The notes beneath the pieces are model-generated. The model was not told the origin of the DNA. It saw nothing but the letters and a program-made list of their open reading frames with translations, and ran no database searches. The position numbers were made by a program, and so were the translations under genes. Below, piece by piece: positions 16,731-26,367 of a stretch of 64,000 nt of DNA (position 1 is its first letter; each line of letters begins with the position of its first letter). This stretch comes from Lentilitoribacter sp039986595 (GTDB taxonomy: Bacteria > Pseudomonadota > Alphaproteobacteria > Rhizobiales > Rhizobiaceae), in contig JBDWQJ010000007.1 of assembly GCA_039986595.1 (NCBI GenBank), positions 310,001-374,000 of the forward strand, in the 5' to 3' direction.

Positions 16731-17204
16731 ATGAGTATGAATAAATTGATGATAGTATCTGTGACAACGTTCACCATTATTGGCGTGGGATTGTCTGCAA
16801 CAGGTTCTGCGTTTGCTGATGATAAAAAACGCAAAGGCAAGGGAAAACGAGGCATCAATATCGAGCGTATTGATACAGATAAATCGGGTGCAATTTCGCC
16901 TGAAGAATTTGCAAGCGTCGGTTTGGGTAAGATGATTGCTGCTGATAAAGATGGTGATGGCATTTTATCTACAGATGAAATTTTTGCAGAGATGGAAGCA
17001 GAGCGTAAGCGCCGTCGCGAGGCAGCTATGATGAAACGCCTTGATGTAAATGGTGATGGCTCTATCACTGTTGCCGAACTTCAAGATCGTATGAACAAAC
17101 AGTTTGCTGTTCTTGATCGCAATTCTGACGGTTCTTTATCGACCGAAGAGTTGCGAAAAATGCGTGGTAAACGCAAGGGTAACCGCAACAGTAATCGTCG
17201 TTAG
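16731..17204 (+). CDS. secreted EF-hand protein with four calcium loops
   Basis: 157 residues from the ATG at 16731, chosen for its AAAAGGAG site 6 nt upstream; longer upstream starts have none. A signal peptide (about 1-27, SAFA-D) is followed by a basic linker, then four EF-hand loops: DTDKSGAISPEE, DKDGDGILSTDE, DVNGDGSITVAE and DRNSDGSLSTEE. The C-terminus is Lys/Arg/Asn-rich. It probably binds calcium in the periplasm or outside. The function beyond that is unknown. It lies between glnE and a convergent PleC-like kinase gene. Confidence 0.8.
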   Translation: MSMNKLMIVSVTTFTIIGVGLSATGSAFADDKKRKGKGKRGINIERIDTDKSGAISPEEFASVGLGKMIAADKDGDGILSTDEIFAEMEAERKRRREAAMMKRLDVNGDGSITVAELQDRMNKQFAVLDRNSDGSLSTEELRKMRGKRKGNRNSNRR

Positions 17205-17221
17205 AATTTCATTAGTTTGAG

Positions 17222-17255
17222 AAAAAGACGCCCCCATATTTATTTTTGGGGGCGT
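17222..17255 (-). terminator. rho-independent terminator downstream of the PleC-like kinase gene
   Basis: A perfect 8-bp stem ACGCCCCC/GGGGGCGT (17228-17235 and 17248-17255) is followed on the minus strand by CTTTTTC. It ends the minus-strand kinase transcript and lies in the convergent gap with the EF-hand gene. Confidence 0.75.
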
Positions 17256-17296
17256 TAAAGGTTTGGGAGGCGTTTTTATTGAAAATTAAATACGTC

Positions 17297-19714
17297 TTAT
17301 TCCGCAGCTTGAATTTCTGAAGGTGTTTGTGTGTCCTCAATCACCGTATCTTCATCGTCCATTTCGTCCATTGGTGCCGCTACTGGCACTCTGATAGAAA
17401 CGATTGTGCCGATGTTTTCTTCAGAGCTGATGCGCATTGCACCACCATGAAGTTTAGTTAAAGAGCGGGAGATCGCTAAACCCAATCCAGACCCATCTTT
17501 ACTTTTTGAGAATTGATTTTGAACCTGTTCAAAAGGTTGACCAATTTTCGCAAGCGCTTCGCGGGGGATACCAATACCAGTATCACGAACTGACACCGTG
17601 ATTGTATCACCAACTTGTCTTGCTCTTACAAAGATCTTTCCATCATCATCGGTAAACTTCACAGCATTCGATAACAGGTTGAGCATAACTTGTTTCATCG
17701 CTCGGCGATCTGCAACAAGATGAAGATCTTTATCAATGAGTGCATTGACTTCAATAGACTTCTTTTCAGCCTGCGTTGCAATAAGGCGCACCGCTTCATC
17801 AATGATGGGATCAAACGTGATGTCTTCACGTTCAATTTTCATTTGGCCAGCTTCAATTTTTGACATATCCAAAATGTCGTTGATCAGGCCTAAAAGATGC
17901 TTGCCGCTTGAGTGGATATCATTGTTATATTCCTCGTACTTGTCCGAGCCAAGCGGACCAAACATTCTGTTTTTGATGATTTCAGAGAACCCAATCACAG
18001 CATTCAGCGGTGTGCGAAGCTCATGAGACATATTAGCGAGGAATTCAGATTTTGATTTATTTGCGGCTTGCGCGCGTTCTTTTTCGAGCTGGTAATCAAA
18101 GTTAAGTTTACTTAATTGTTCCGCTTTATCTTCCAGTGCTTTCTGGGATTTTGATAAATCGCCAATCGTGGCCATCAAACGTTTCTCTGAATCGCGCAAT
18201 CTATCCTGATTAAGTTTAAGCGCTGTAATATCAGTGCCAACAGAGACCAAGCCGCCGTCTTTGGTTCGGCGTTCACTGATCTGCAACCAGCTACCATCCG
18301 CAAGTTTAATTTCAAAAGCCTTGGTATAGCCATTAGGGCTAATCGCGGGGATAATGCGATCAACAATAGGGCGTTTGGCTGCGGCCATAACTGTGTCGCG
18401 ATGCATGCCAGCTTGCAGCACATCATCGGGAAGATTGTGAACTTTTTGAAAATAATCGTTCCAGATCACCAAGCCATCTTGTTTGTCCCATAGAACAAAT
18501 GCTTCTCGGGTAGATTCAATCGCGTCAAATAAACGTTGATCTGCCTCAGCTTTGCGTTTTTGCAAGCGATGCTGTTCGCTAACATCCATCGCAATACCAA
18601 CAAGATATCGGCCAGAACTTGTACGATCAATCAACTGTGCACGGGCGCGCAACCAAACGTAATCGCCATTGGCATGGCGCATGCGAAACTCGTGGTCAAT
18701 TTCGCGAATTTCACCGCGGGCAGCAAGACGTGCCAACACATAGATATTGCCATCATCGGGATGCATGAGTTTTGCAGCTTCTTCAAAACTCAACACGCTG
18801 TCTTTTGCGGGCAAGCCGAGCATTTCATACATTGAGCTCGACCAGAAGAGGCGGCTATGGGCCATATCCCACTCCCATAAGCCACAACGGCCACGAGATA
18901 ACGCCATGTCTACGCGCCTTTGAGATTCTGTATAAATATCGGTCGCGTCTCTGGTATATCCAACCTGTAAAAAATAGGCATAAAGGATCATAATTAAGAT
19001 TGCAGCTGTCGCGATAAAGAGCGTTACATTTAGCGAAATGGTTTTGCGAAACCAAGATAGTAGATCAGGCGCTTGTGGGGAAAGGACTAAAATTGAACCC
19101 AAACCACCGTTAATATGAGACAATGCAGCGTACATTTCCCGACCAGTATGTGTGGATGCATTTTCCCCCAGCGTGATCGGTTGAACGCCTGCGCGTTTGC
19201 CAAATATCTGTATGGCAGACCCTTCGCCAATTAAAGTAGAAAGATTTAGCCCAACAAAACCATTTCCAATGTTTGAACTTGCAAAGATGCGTCCCTTAGC
19301 ATCTGCAACGGCAATAATGCGCCCTTGATCAATCGCATATTGATCCAGCACAAGGTTGATTTGGCCCTCAGTTTCTCGTCTGTTCGCGTTTAACGTTGGA
19401 TCGGGATTAACCCCGATAACAGCGGATATGGCTGTGAGCGTGAGCTGTGTAGCTTGTTGAGAACTTGCAGAATATCGATTGTAGTGCTCATAAACAGTAA
19501 TACATCGCGCAAGCGCGACGAAAATTAAGAATGTAAGGATGAGTATAGGAATTGAGCGCTTAAGCACTGGCTCAGCGTTCTCCAACCTTCGGTATCTCGG
19601 TTTGGCAAACAATTTCGCGTGGCCCGCCAGCTCACGTTCATCGAATTGTTTGGCAACGGATTCCATTTTCAAACGCGCGTCATTAGCCGCACGAATGCTA
19701 TTCACATTCACCAT
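17297..19714 (-). CDS. pleC: PleC/DivJ-type PAS sensor histidine kinase
   Basis: 805 residues. A ~50-residue cytoplasmic N-terminus, a membrane span (53-73), a periplasmic sensor region (about 75-225), a second span (about 229-250), two PAS domains (about 275-385 and 392-510), a coiled-coil linker, and a kinase core with His564 (FLANMSHELRTPLN). The sequence after the His (VIGFSEIIKNRMFGPLG) and IHSSGKHLLGLINDILDMSKIEAG is typical of the PleC/DivJ/PdhS group that acts on DivK and PleD in the alphaproteobacterial cell cycle. Position next to glnE matches, as I recall, the rhizobial pleC locus. Symbol given with moderate certainty. Confidence 0.85.
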   Translation of the reverse strand: MVNVNSIRAANDARLKMESVAKQFDERELAGHAKLFAKPRYRRLENAEPVLKRSIPILILTFLIFVALARCITVYEHYNRYSASSQQATQLTLTAISAVIGVNPDPTLNANRRETEGQINLVLDQYAIDQGRIIAVADAKGRIFASSNIGNGFVGLNLSTLIGEGSAIQIFGKRAGVQPITLGENASTHTGREMYAALSHINGGLGSILVLSPQAPDLLSWFRKTISLNVTLFIATAAILIMILYAYFLQVGYTRDATDIYTESQRRVDMALSRGRCGLWEWDMAHSRLFWSSSMYEMLGLPAKDSVLSFEEAAKLMHPDDGNIYVLARLAARGEIREIDHEFRMRHANGDYVWLRARAQLIDRTSSGRYLVGIAMDVSEQHRLQKRKAEADQRLFDAIESTREAFVLWDKQDGLVIWNDYFQKVHNLPDDVLQAGMHRDTVMAAAKRPIVDRIIPAISPNGYTKAFEIKLADGSWLQISERRTKDGGLVSVGTDITALKLNQDRLRDSEKRLMATIGDLSKSQKALEDKAEQLSKLNFDYQLEKERAQAANKSKSEFLANMSHELRTPLNAVIGFSEIIKNRMFGPLGSDKYEEYNNDIHSSGKHLLGLINDILDMSKIEAGQMKIEREDITFDPIIDEAVRLIATQAEKKSIEVNALIDKDLHLVADRRAMKQVMLNLLSNAVKFTDDDGKIFVRARQVGDTITVSVRDTGIGIPREALAKIGQPFEQVQNQFSKSKDGSGLGLAISRSLTKLHGGAMRISSEENIGTIVSIRVPVAAPMDEMDDEDTVIEDTQTPSEIQAAE

Positions 19715-19881
19715 CTGTTAAAATCCCCGTGTGATCCAAACATCCCTAACATTCGAATCTGCCCTAATGAATCAGAGCTGATTCCCCGTGTCTAGTGGCT
19801 CTTGCTACTCTTCTGCAACGTTTGTCGTTAACCTTCTGTTATGACTCGTAAATTTTTTATTAAGATTTTAATTGAATGATC

Positions 19882-19909
19882 AAAAAAAGCGGCGCGCTAA
19901 GCGCACCGC
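19882..19909 (-). terminator. rho-independent terminator of pepN
   Basis: On the minus strand, GCGGTGCGC-TTA-GCGCGCCGC forms a GC-rich stem (19889-19909, one mismatch) followed by seven T. It lies about 60 nt downstream of the pepN stop codon. Confidence 0.8.
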
Positions 19910-19966
19910 AATGTTTTTCAATTGATAATGATAGAAAAGTATCAGTCTAGCTGATACTAATTTGCA

Positions 19967-22609
19967 TTAGTCAGCAAGTGTTCTTTCAACGATATCAGAT
20001 ACATCCGTTGATAACTTGTCATTTGAGGCAATCTTCTCAAGGGCCGCCTTTGCTGCAGCCTGACGAACAGGTTCTAAATTCCGCCAAGATCTCATTGTGG
20101 TCAATAGACGCGCTGCGACCTGAGGGTTTTTTGGATCAATTGCCAAAATTTGATCTGCAAGAAGCTCGTAGCCTTTGCCATCAGTGCGGTTAAACCCTGT
20201 GGCATTCCCACCCGCAAATGTTCCGATCAATGAGCGAATACGGTTTGGATTATTTGCATCATAAGCATCATCTTTTAGCAGCGCTTCCACTTTTGCCAAT
20301 GCAGTCTCACCTGGAATTCGCGCCTGCAGGGCAAGCCATTTATCCATCACAAGCGGATTATCCGCAAACTTTGTTTTAAAGTCCTGTAATGCATCTTCAG
20401 TTTCAGAAGCTTCTGGATATTGGCTTGTTAAGATCTGCAATGCTGCACTTTGCTCAGTCATATTGTTTGCAGCTTTATAAGCTGCTGCTGCGCGTGATGC
20501 ATTCCCATCATTGCGAGATAGATAAGATAAAGCAACGGCTGATAATGCACGTTTACCTGCAGGATCAGCGCCTGGGTCAAACTCACCATCAGTTTTCATA
20601 TCTGTAACAAAGCTCTCGCAAACCTCGCCAAGTGCAGTTGCAACAGCGTCTTTAACTGTTGAAATAGCGTGATCGATTGCATCAGGGTCGATGTTTTTGC
20701 CAATCTCGCGGGCAATATCTGCATCGCTTGGAAGCATAAGAGCTTGTGCTTTAAACGCTGGTTCAAGTTCAGCGTTTTCGGCAATCGCTTTATAAGCACC
20801 AATTAACTGATCGTCAGCGGTTGCTGTACCGCCTGATTGAACTGCTTCGGTGCCTTCAATAAGGACACGCGTTGCTAAGTCTTGTAAGGCCTGCCACTGC
20901 GCAACGCCGTCTGTGTCATTGCGGGCGATATGCGCAAGATCTTCATTGCTTTGTTCTATATAAACGTTAATCGGCGCAGATAGCCCACGATTGATAGACA
21001 AAACAGGACGTGATTTGAGGCCCTTAAATTCAAAGGTCTGCTTGCGCTCGGTTAAATGCAACACGTTGTTGTCATCGCTACCTTCAGGCGCGATGACGTA
21101 GTTTTCACCATCTTCGCCAATAAGTGCATATGACAATGGGATATGCATCACTTCTTTTTTGCTCTGGCCAGGGGTCGGCGCAAGTGCTTGTTCCAACTCT
21201 ACCTTAAAGCTCGATGATCCCGCATCCCAAGATGTCGAAACGGTGACACTTGGTGTGCCGGCCTGATCGTACCAAAGACTAAACTGGCTGAAGTCTCTGC
21301 CGCTAACTTCTGCAAAGCAAGCAATAAAGTCTTCAATCGTTGCTGCATCACCATCATGACGCTCAAAATATAAATCCATGCCTTTGCGGAAATCATCAGC
21401 ACCTAGAGTTGTGCGGATCATGCGGCAAACTTCAGAACCTTTTTCATAAACGGTTGCTGTATAGAAATTGTTGATCTCTTTATATGTATTAGGGCGCACA
21501 GGATGCGCCAATGGTCCGGCATCCTCGGGGAATTGAATAAGCTTTAATGTGCGGATCTCATCAATACGAATAACAGAGCGTGAACGTTCGTCAGCTGAAA
21601 ATTCGTGATCGCGATAAACCGTGAGACCTTCTTTTAAGCAAAGCTGGAACCAGTCGCGGCATGTAATGCGGTTGCCCGTCCAGTTGTGGAAATATTCATG
21701 CGCGATAATGCGTTCTATATTTGCATAATCAGCGTCTGTCGCGGTTTCTGGATCAGCAAGCACGTATTTGTCGTTAAAGACATTAAGCCCCTTGTTTTCC
21801 ATCGCGCCCATATTGAAATCAGATACTGCAACGATTTGGAAAATATCTAAATCATATTCGCGGCCAAATTTCTCTTCGTCCCATTTCATGGAGCGTTTAA
21901 GCGCATCCATGGCGTATGACGCACGAGATTCTTTACCGTGTTCGACGAATATTTTCAAAACCACATCTTTGCCAGACATTGTGGTAAATGTGTCCTCGAT
22001 CACACCTAAATCACCGCCAACCAGCGCAAAAAGATATGATGGTTTTGGATGTGGGTCATACCAGGCGGCAAAATGACGACCTTCATCATAGGCGCCACCA
22101 CCAAGGTAGTTGCCATTGGACAACAACACAGGTGTGTCTTCTTTATCTGCAACAATGGTAATTGTGTAAACGCACATCGCATCAGGGCGATCATAAAAAT
22201 ATGTCATCCGGCGGAAGCCTTCAGATTCGCATTGCGTGCTGTAAACTCCGTTGGTGCGATATAGCCCCATGAGTTTTGTATTGGTTTCCGGTGATAAAAT
22301 CGTCGTCACCGTGACCTCAAATGCAACGCTTTCGGGTAAGTTGCGGATGGTGAGTTCATCAGAAGATACATCGTGGTCAGCATCTGAAACATCGATTGAA
22401 TCAACTTGAAGTGATTCTAGTTTTAACTCATCACCAGCAAAAACAAGTGGCGCATCTGTGGCCACACCCTCACGTCGGTGCATCAAAGTGCGCGCAATGA
22501 GTTTGGTTTCCGTGGGATGAAGCTCAAAGGTAAGATCCGTTCTTTCTAGAACGAAATCAGTAGGTTGATACTCTGATAAATGGAAAACCTGTCCCGTGTT
22601 GCTTCGCAT
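19967..22609 (-). CDS. pepN: aminopeptidase N (M1 family zinc metallopeptidase)
   Basis: 880 residues, the usual length for proteobacterial PepN. The substrate-binding motif GAMENKGLN and the zinc site His304-Glu305-x-x-His308 (HEYFH) with Glu327 (CLKEGLTVYRD) are all intact. The N-terminal ~200 residues form the beta-saddle domain and the C-terminal ~430 residues the Ig-like and helical domains. It removes N-terminal residues from peptides in the cytoplasm. It is a single gene with its own terminator, transcribed in the same direction as pleC but separated from it by about 250 nt. Confidence 0.96.
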   Translation of the reverse strand: MRSNTGQVFHLSEYQPTDFVLERTDLTFELHPTETKLIARTLMHRREGVATDAPLVFAGDELKLESLQVDSIDVSDADHDVSSDELTIRNLPESVAFEVTVTTILSPETNTKLMGLYRTNGVYSTQCESEGFRRMTYFYDRPDAMCVYTITIVADKEDTPVLLSNGNYLGGGAYDEGRHFAAWYDPHPKPSYLFALVGGDLGVIEDTFTTMSGKDVVLKIFVEHGKESRASYAMDALKRSMKWDEEKFGREYDLDIFQIVAVSDFNMGAMENKGLNVFNDKYVLADPETATDADYANIERIIAHEYFHNWTGNRITCRDWFQLCLKEGLTVYRDHEFSADERSRSVIRIDEIRTLKLIQFPEDAGPLAHPVRPNTYKEINNFYTATVYEKGSEVCRMIRTTLGADDFRKGMDLYFERHDGDAATIEDFIACFAEVSGRDFSQFSLWYDQAGTPSVTVSTSWDAGSSSFKVELEQALAPTPGQSKKEVMHIPLSYALIGEDGENYVIAPEGSDDNNVLHLTERKQTFEFKGLKSRPVLSINRGLSAPINVYIEQSNEDLAHIARNDTDGVAQWQALQDLATRVLIEGTEAVQSGGTATADDQLIGAYKAIAENAELEPAFKAQALMLPSDADIAREIGKNIDPDAIDHAISTVKDAVATALGEVCESFVTDMKTDGEFDPGADPAGKRALSAVALSYLSRNDGNASRAAAAYKAANNMTEQSAALQILTSQYPEASETEDALQDFKTKFADNPLVMDKWLALQARIPGETALAKVEALLKDDAYDANNPNRIRSLIGTFAGGNATGFNRTDGKGYELLADQILAIDPKNPQVAARLLTTMRSWRNLEPVRQAAAKAALEKIASNDKLSTDVSDIVERTLAD

Positions 22610-22875
22610 GCGTATGTCCCAATTTGGTGTCTTTTTAATCGATTTTTATTTAATCTCGGAACCTTTCTGGCACGAGAGAGCTAATGAACCGTTATCATTT
22701 ATTCCAAAACCTAGGGTTTCGAGCTGTATTGAGGCTTGATTTTATTCAAATATCAAGCCCCGGCATTGGTTTGGTAAGGAACTAATCACATTTATCGTTA
22801 GATCAATCATTCTTATGAATGGGACGTTCACAGGGTTTTACTGTATGAAGATACTCTGAAAGTGAGATATGAGTC

Positions 22876-23853
22876 GTGCACCTTGAAAAAACTGATGAAC
22901 AAGTAAACAGCAATTCAGATGCTGAAAGCCGCCAAGCGGTTCTGGTTGGAATTGGCTTAAAAGTCACGTCTGTCTTATTTCTTGTTTCCATGTCTGCCAT
23001 GATCAAATTGGTCGGTGATGGCATCCCAGTTGGGCAAATCATCTTCTTCCGTGCATTCTTTGCCATGGTTCCGGTTTTTGTCTACTTGGCCTATCGCCAC
23101 GAGCTGAAACAGGCGTTTTACACCAAACGGCCATTGGGGCATTTAGGGCGGTCTTTGATTGGCTGCTGCGGCATGGGGTTGGGGTTTTACGGGCTAACAA
23201 AACTGCCATTGCCTGATGTTGTTGCGCTGCGCCATGCAACGCCGCTTTTTGCCGTTGTATTTGCTGCGATACTCTTACACGAAAAAGTTCGGCTTTATCG
23301 TTGGGCTGCGGTTGCTGTGGGATTAGCGGGTGTGCTGATCATCTCGTGGCCACGAATTTCATTGCTTGATGGTGCGGCAGACCAGGATGCATTATATGGT
23401 GTGGTCGCTACCGTGCTCTCGACTATGTTTGCGGCTATGGCTACAATTTTTGTACGTGCTTTGGTCAAAACAGAAAAATCACCAACTGTTGTGCTTTATT
23501 TTTCTTCTATGGCGTCGTTCTTTGCAGCGATGACAGCATTTTTCGGCTGGGCACCGCTTGATCTTTATAATGCCAGCATATTAATCGGCGCGGGTGTTCT
23601 TGGCGGGATTGGCCAGATTTTAATGACCGAATGTTATCGCCACGCCAGCGTATCAACCATTGCGCCGTTTGATTATACATCGATCATCTTTGGCATCGTG
23701 CTTGGCTTTATCTTGTTTGGTGATATTCCAGGTGGCCAAATGTTGGTTGGGACCGCAATTGTTGCGGCCGCCGGTATCTTTATCATCTATCGCGAACATC
23801 AGCTGGGACTTCAGCGCAAGGAACAACGCCGGGTAACCGGCAGTCAAACGTGA
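22876..23853 (+). CDS. DMT-superfamily (EamA) transporter
   Basis: 325 residues starting at a GTG (22876); no nearby ATG is in frame. Ten hydrophobic segments arranged as two EamA repeats: the first (about 18-155) contains GQIIFFRAFFAMVP and the second (about 170-305) TECYRHASVSTIAPFDYTSIIFG. Such proteins move small metabolites or amino-acid derivatives across the inner membrane. Substrate cannot be told. A hairpin AACCGGC/GCCGGTT (23835-23862) spans the stop codon but has no T run. Confidence 0.85.
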   Translation: MHLEKTDEQVNSNSDAESRQAVLVGIGLKVTSVLFLVSMSAMIKLVGDGIPVGQIIFFRAFFAMVPVFVYLAYRHELKQAFYTKRPLGHLGRSLIGCCGMGLGFYGLTKLPLPDVVALRHATPLFAVVFAAILLHEKVRLYRWAAVAVGLAGVLIISWPRISLLDGAADQDALYGVVATVLSTMFAAMATIFVRALVKTEKSPTVVLYFSSMASFFAAMTAFFGWAPLDLYNASILIGAGVLGGIGQILMTECYRHASVSTIAPFDYTSIIFGIVLGFILFGDIPGGQMLVGTAIVAAAGIFIIYREHQLGLQRKEQRRVTGSQT

Positions 23854-23879
23854 TAGCCGGTTAATCCTCTTAGTTAACG

Positions 23880-25169
23880 CTAAGCATTGGTTGCAGCACC
23901 TGTCTCTTCATCCTCGTCCTCAGAGATACCCCATTCGGGATCAGAACGCGGATCCAACTCAAAGAGTTGAGGGGAAGCTGCGCGCGCCATTGGCGTTGCC
24001 AAAAAGTCGATGCGTTCTTCTTCTGGTGCTTGCTCGCGTTGCAGCATTCGGTAAGCTGAAAAGACACCAACTGTAATAAAGCAAATGGCAATCATCGCAA
24101 ACAATCCATGCGGACCAATACTTTCCATCGCAACCGCGCCCATTAGCGGGCCGATAATTGAGCCCACGCCATAAACAATAAGCAAACCAGATGAGGTTTC
24201 GACAAATTCGTCGGGAGCTGAATAGTCATTTGCGTGCGCAATGGTGACAGAGTAAAGCGGGAAGATTGATGCGCCGATCAAGACAATAACACCGTAGAAG
24301 ACAATCCGTGTATCCACTCCTGAAATCATCGCTGAGAAACAAGCAATGGCTCCGATAATAGAGATTAAAACCATAACATAGCGGCGGTCCATTTTATCAG
24401 ATAGCCAACCCAAAGGATATTGGAAGACGGCGCCGCCAATAACTGCCATCGCCAATGTAATCGCGCCTTCCGTTGCGGTCATATTTTGCATGGTTGAATA
24501 AACTGGTGCCAGGCTCATCCAAGACCCAGTGATGAAACCGCAAATGGCCGAGACAACTACCGATACTTGTGAGCGGGTAAATAAACCTTTCAAATCAAAT
24601 TCAACCTCGTTAAGCGGTTGCGGAGATGATGCGTTTGATAAAGTTGTCGGTAAGAGCGCCAATAAAAAGGTAACAGCACAAATGATGAAGAGTGTCGTTT
24701 GCGTGATATCACCTTGTGGAACGATGAATTGACCCATCGTCAAACCTGCCATGGTCACAATCATATAAATCGAAAACAAAGAACCACGGCTTTCATTGGG
24801 TGCTTTTTCATTCAGCCAACTTTCGATCACCATGTAACAACCAGAAAGACCAAAACCAGCAAGAGCACGGAAGAAAATCCAAGCGATGGGGTCCACAATA
24901 ACTGCATGTAATAGCAATGAGATCGCCATTAATGCGGTGAGCGCGCAAAAAACCCGCACATGCCCAACCTTAAACACTAAACGCGGCACAACGATACAGC
25001 CAAGCGTAAACGCAGTTGCAAACCCTGCGGCAATTAATGAGATATTGATGGTGCGCCAACCTTCTTCTGCGGCGCGTAGGGGCACAAGATAACTTGCCAT
25101 GCCGCCACCAACTTGCATAAACAAGGTCGACAATAAAAGTGCAAATACGGGAATAAGCAGAGCTCTCAT
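23880..25169 (-). CDS. major facilitator superfamily transporter (YcaD-like)
   Basis: 429 residues from the ATG at 25169, preferred over an ATG at 25211 because AGAAGGAA lies about 8 nt before it and the protein then begins directly at the first membrane span. Twelve hydrophobic segments. The motif FGLSGCYMVIESWLNEKAPNESRG after span 4 is typical of the YcaD-like MFS group. A cytoplasmic tail of ~45 residues, rich in Asp and Glu, ends the protein. The substrate is unknown. It is convergent with the EamA transporter gene, 26 nt apart. Confidence 0.87.
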   Translation of the reverse strand: MRALLIPVFALLLSTLFMQVGGGMASYLVPLRAAEEGWRTINISLIAAGFATAFTLGCIVVPRLVFKVGHVRVFCALTALMAISLLLHAVIVDPIAWIFFRALAGFGLSGCYMVIESWLNEKAPNESRGSLFSIYMIVTMAGLTMGQFIVPQGDITQTTLFIICAVTFLLALLPTTLSNASSPQPLNEVEFDLKGLFTRSQVSVVVSAICGFITGSWMSLAPVYSTMQNMTATEGAITLAMAVIGGAVFQYPLGWLSDKMDRRYVMVLISIIGAIACFSAMISGVDTRIVFYGVIVLIGASIFPLYSVTIAHANDYSAPDEFVETSSGLLIVYGVGSIIGPLMGAVAMESIGPHGLFAMIAICFITVGVFSAYRMLQREQAPEEERIDFLATPMARAASPQLFELDPRSDPEWGISEDEDEETGAATNA

Positions 25170-25404
25170 AAAGGGATTCCTTCTTACAACTGGGGCGCCA
25201 AAGGGTGGCATATTTCAAAAATGTATGAGTGGTGCCTCTTGCCGTTTTTACGGTCTGAGGTCTTGTTTGACGAAAATTCTTTCGCACTTCGCCAATGACA
25301 TATGATAAAGCTGCGTGCAATCAAAATCGTTGCCTAAAGATCGCGTTTTACTCTTCTCGCAATTATCTATTTGATTATAATAAGAAAAAAATTGAGGTGC
25401 GGAA

Positions 25405-26367
25405 ATGAACATTGTGATCTTGGGTGGAGCAGGCTTTATCGGGCAAAAACTAGCGATAAAACTAGCTGAAACAGGCGTTTTACGCGGAAAACCGATCGAA
25501 AAAATTACGTTATGCGACATGGTGGCACCTCAAAACCAAATTAATGCGGAATTTCCCGTTGATTTTACCAAGTTTGATATGACCAATGAGCAAAGTGTCT
25601 TTAAAAGCATTCCAGATGATACTGATGTGATATTTCATCTCGCTTCTATTGTTTCCGGTCAAGCGGAAGCAGATATGGCGCTTGGATATAAGGTCAATTT
25701 AGATGGCATGCTTTTTTTGCTAAAGCGCGTTTGCTCCTTGCCCAAGCCTCCCGTTTTGGTGTTTTCATCATCAATTGCAGTCTACAGTGCAAAGACGCCT
25801 CAGCCCATTGAAGATCATTCAATTCGTTCGCCGCAAAGTTCATACGGAACGCAAAAAGTCATGTGTGAAATGCTGCTCAATGATTATTCACGCAAAGGCT
25901 TGGTTGATGGACGCGGCGTTCGCTTACCTACAATTACTGTTCGCCCCGGAAAGCCAAATGCGGCTGCATCCTCATTTTTATCATCGATTATTCGCGAGCC
26001 GTTGGCGGGTGAAAAAGCAATTTGCCCTGTGACTGAAAATTACCGACATTATTTCTCATCGCCGCGCACGATCATTAAAAATATTATTCATGCGGCAGAA
26101 ATTGAAGGTGTAGATTTAGGTGAAGATCGTAATTTAATGCTACCGGGAATTTCCGCAACTGTGAATAATATGCTGGCCAGCCTGCGCAATGTGGCGGGTG
26201 ATGAGGTAGCGGATTTAGTTGAATTTAAACGCGATGAAACAATTGAGAAAATTGTGTTGACGTGGGTCTCTGATTTAAACCCACAGCGCGCTTTGGAACT
26301 TGGGTTTTATCAAGATGAAAGTTTTGATGACTTCATCACAGCACATATCGAAGATGAATTAAGCTAA
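25405..26367 (+). CDS. denD: NAD-dependent epimerase/dehydratase family protein, D-erythronate dehydrogenase-like
   Basis: 320 residues, extended short-chain dehydrogenase fold. The cofactor site GGAGFIG (residues 7-13) and the catalytic Tyr147-x3-Lys151 (SYGTQK) are present, with a Ser cluster SSS near 120. The stretch RGVRLPTITVRPGKPNAAASSF is characteristic of DenD-like enzymes, which oxidise D-erythronate at C2. The other enzymes of that pathway (DenK-type kinase, OtnC/OtnI) are not in the window, so the symbol is tentative. The 3' end overlaps the convergent glycosylase gene by 9 nt. Confidence 0.75.
   Translation: MNIVILGGAGFIGQKLAIKLAETGVLRGKPIEKITLCDMVAPQNQINAEFPVDFTKFDMTNEQSVFKSIPDDTDVIFHLASIVSGQAEADMALGYKVNLDGMLFLLKRVCSLPKPPVLVFSSSIAVYSAKTPQPIEDHSIRSPQSSYGTQKVMCEMLLNDYSRKGLVDGRGVRLPTITVRPGKPNAAASSFLSSIIREPLAGEKAICPVTENYRHYFSSPRTIIKNIIHAAEIEGVDLGEDRNLMLPGISATVNNMLASLRNVAGDEVADLVEFKRDETIEKIVLTWVSDLNPQRALELGFYQDESFDDFITAHIEDELS

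Noticed and set aside
23835..23862. Hairpin AACCGGC/GCCGGTT at the end of the EamA transporter gene as a terminator
   Set aside because: It spans the stop codon and has no T run on either side.
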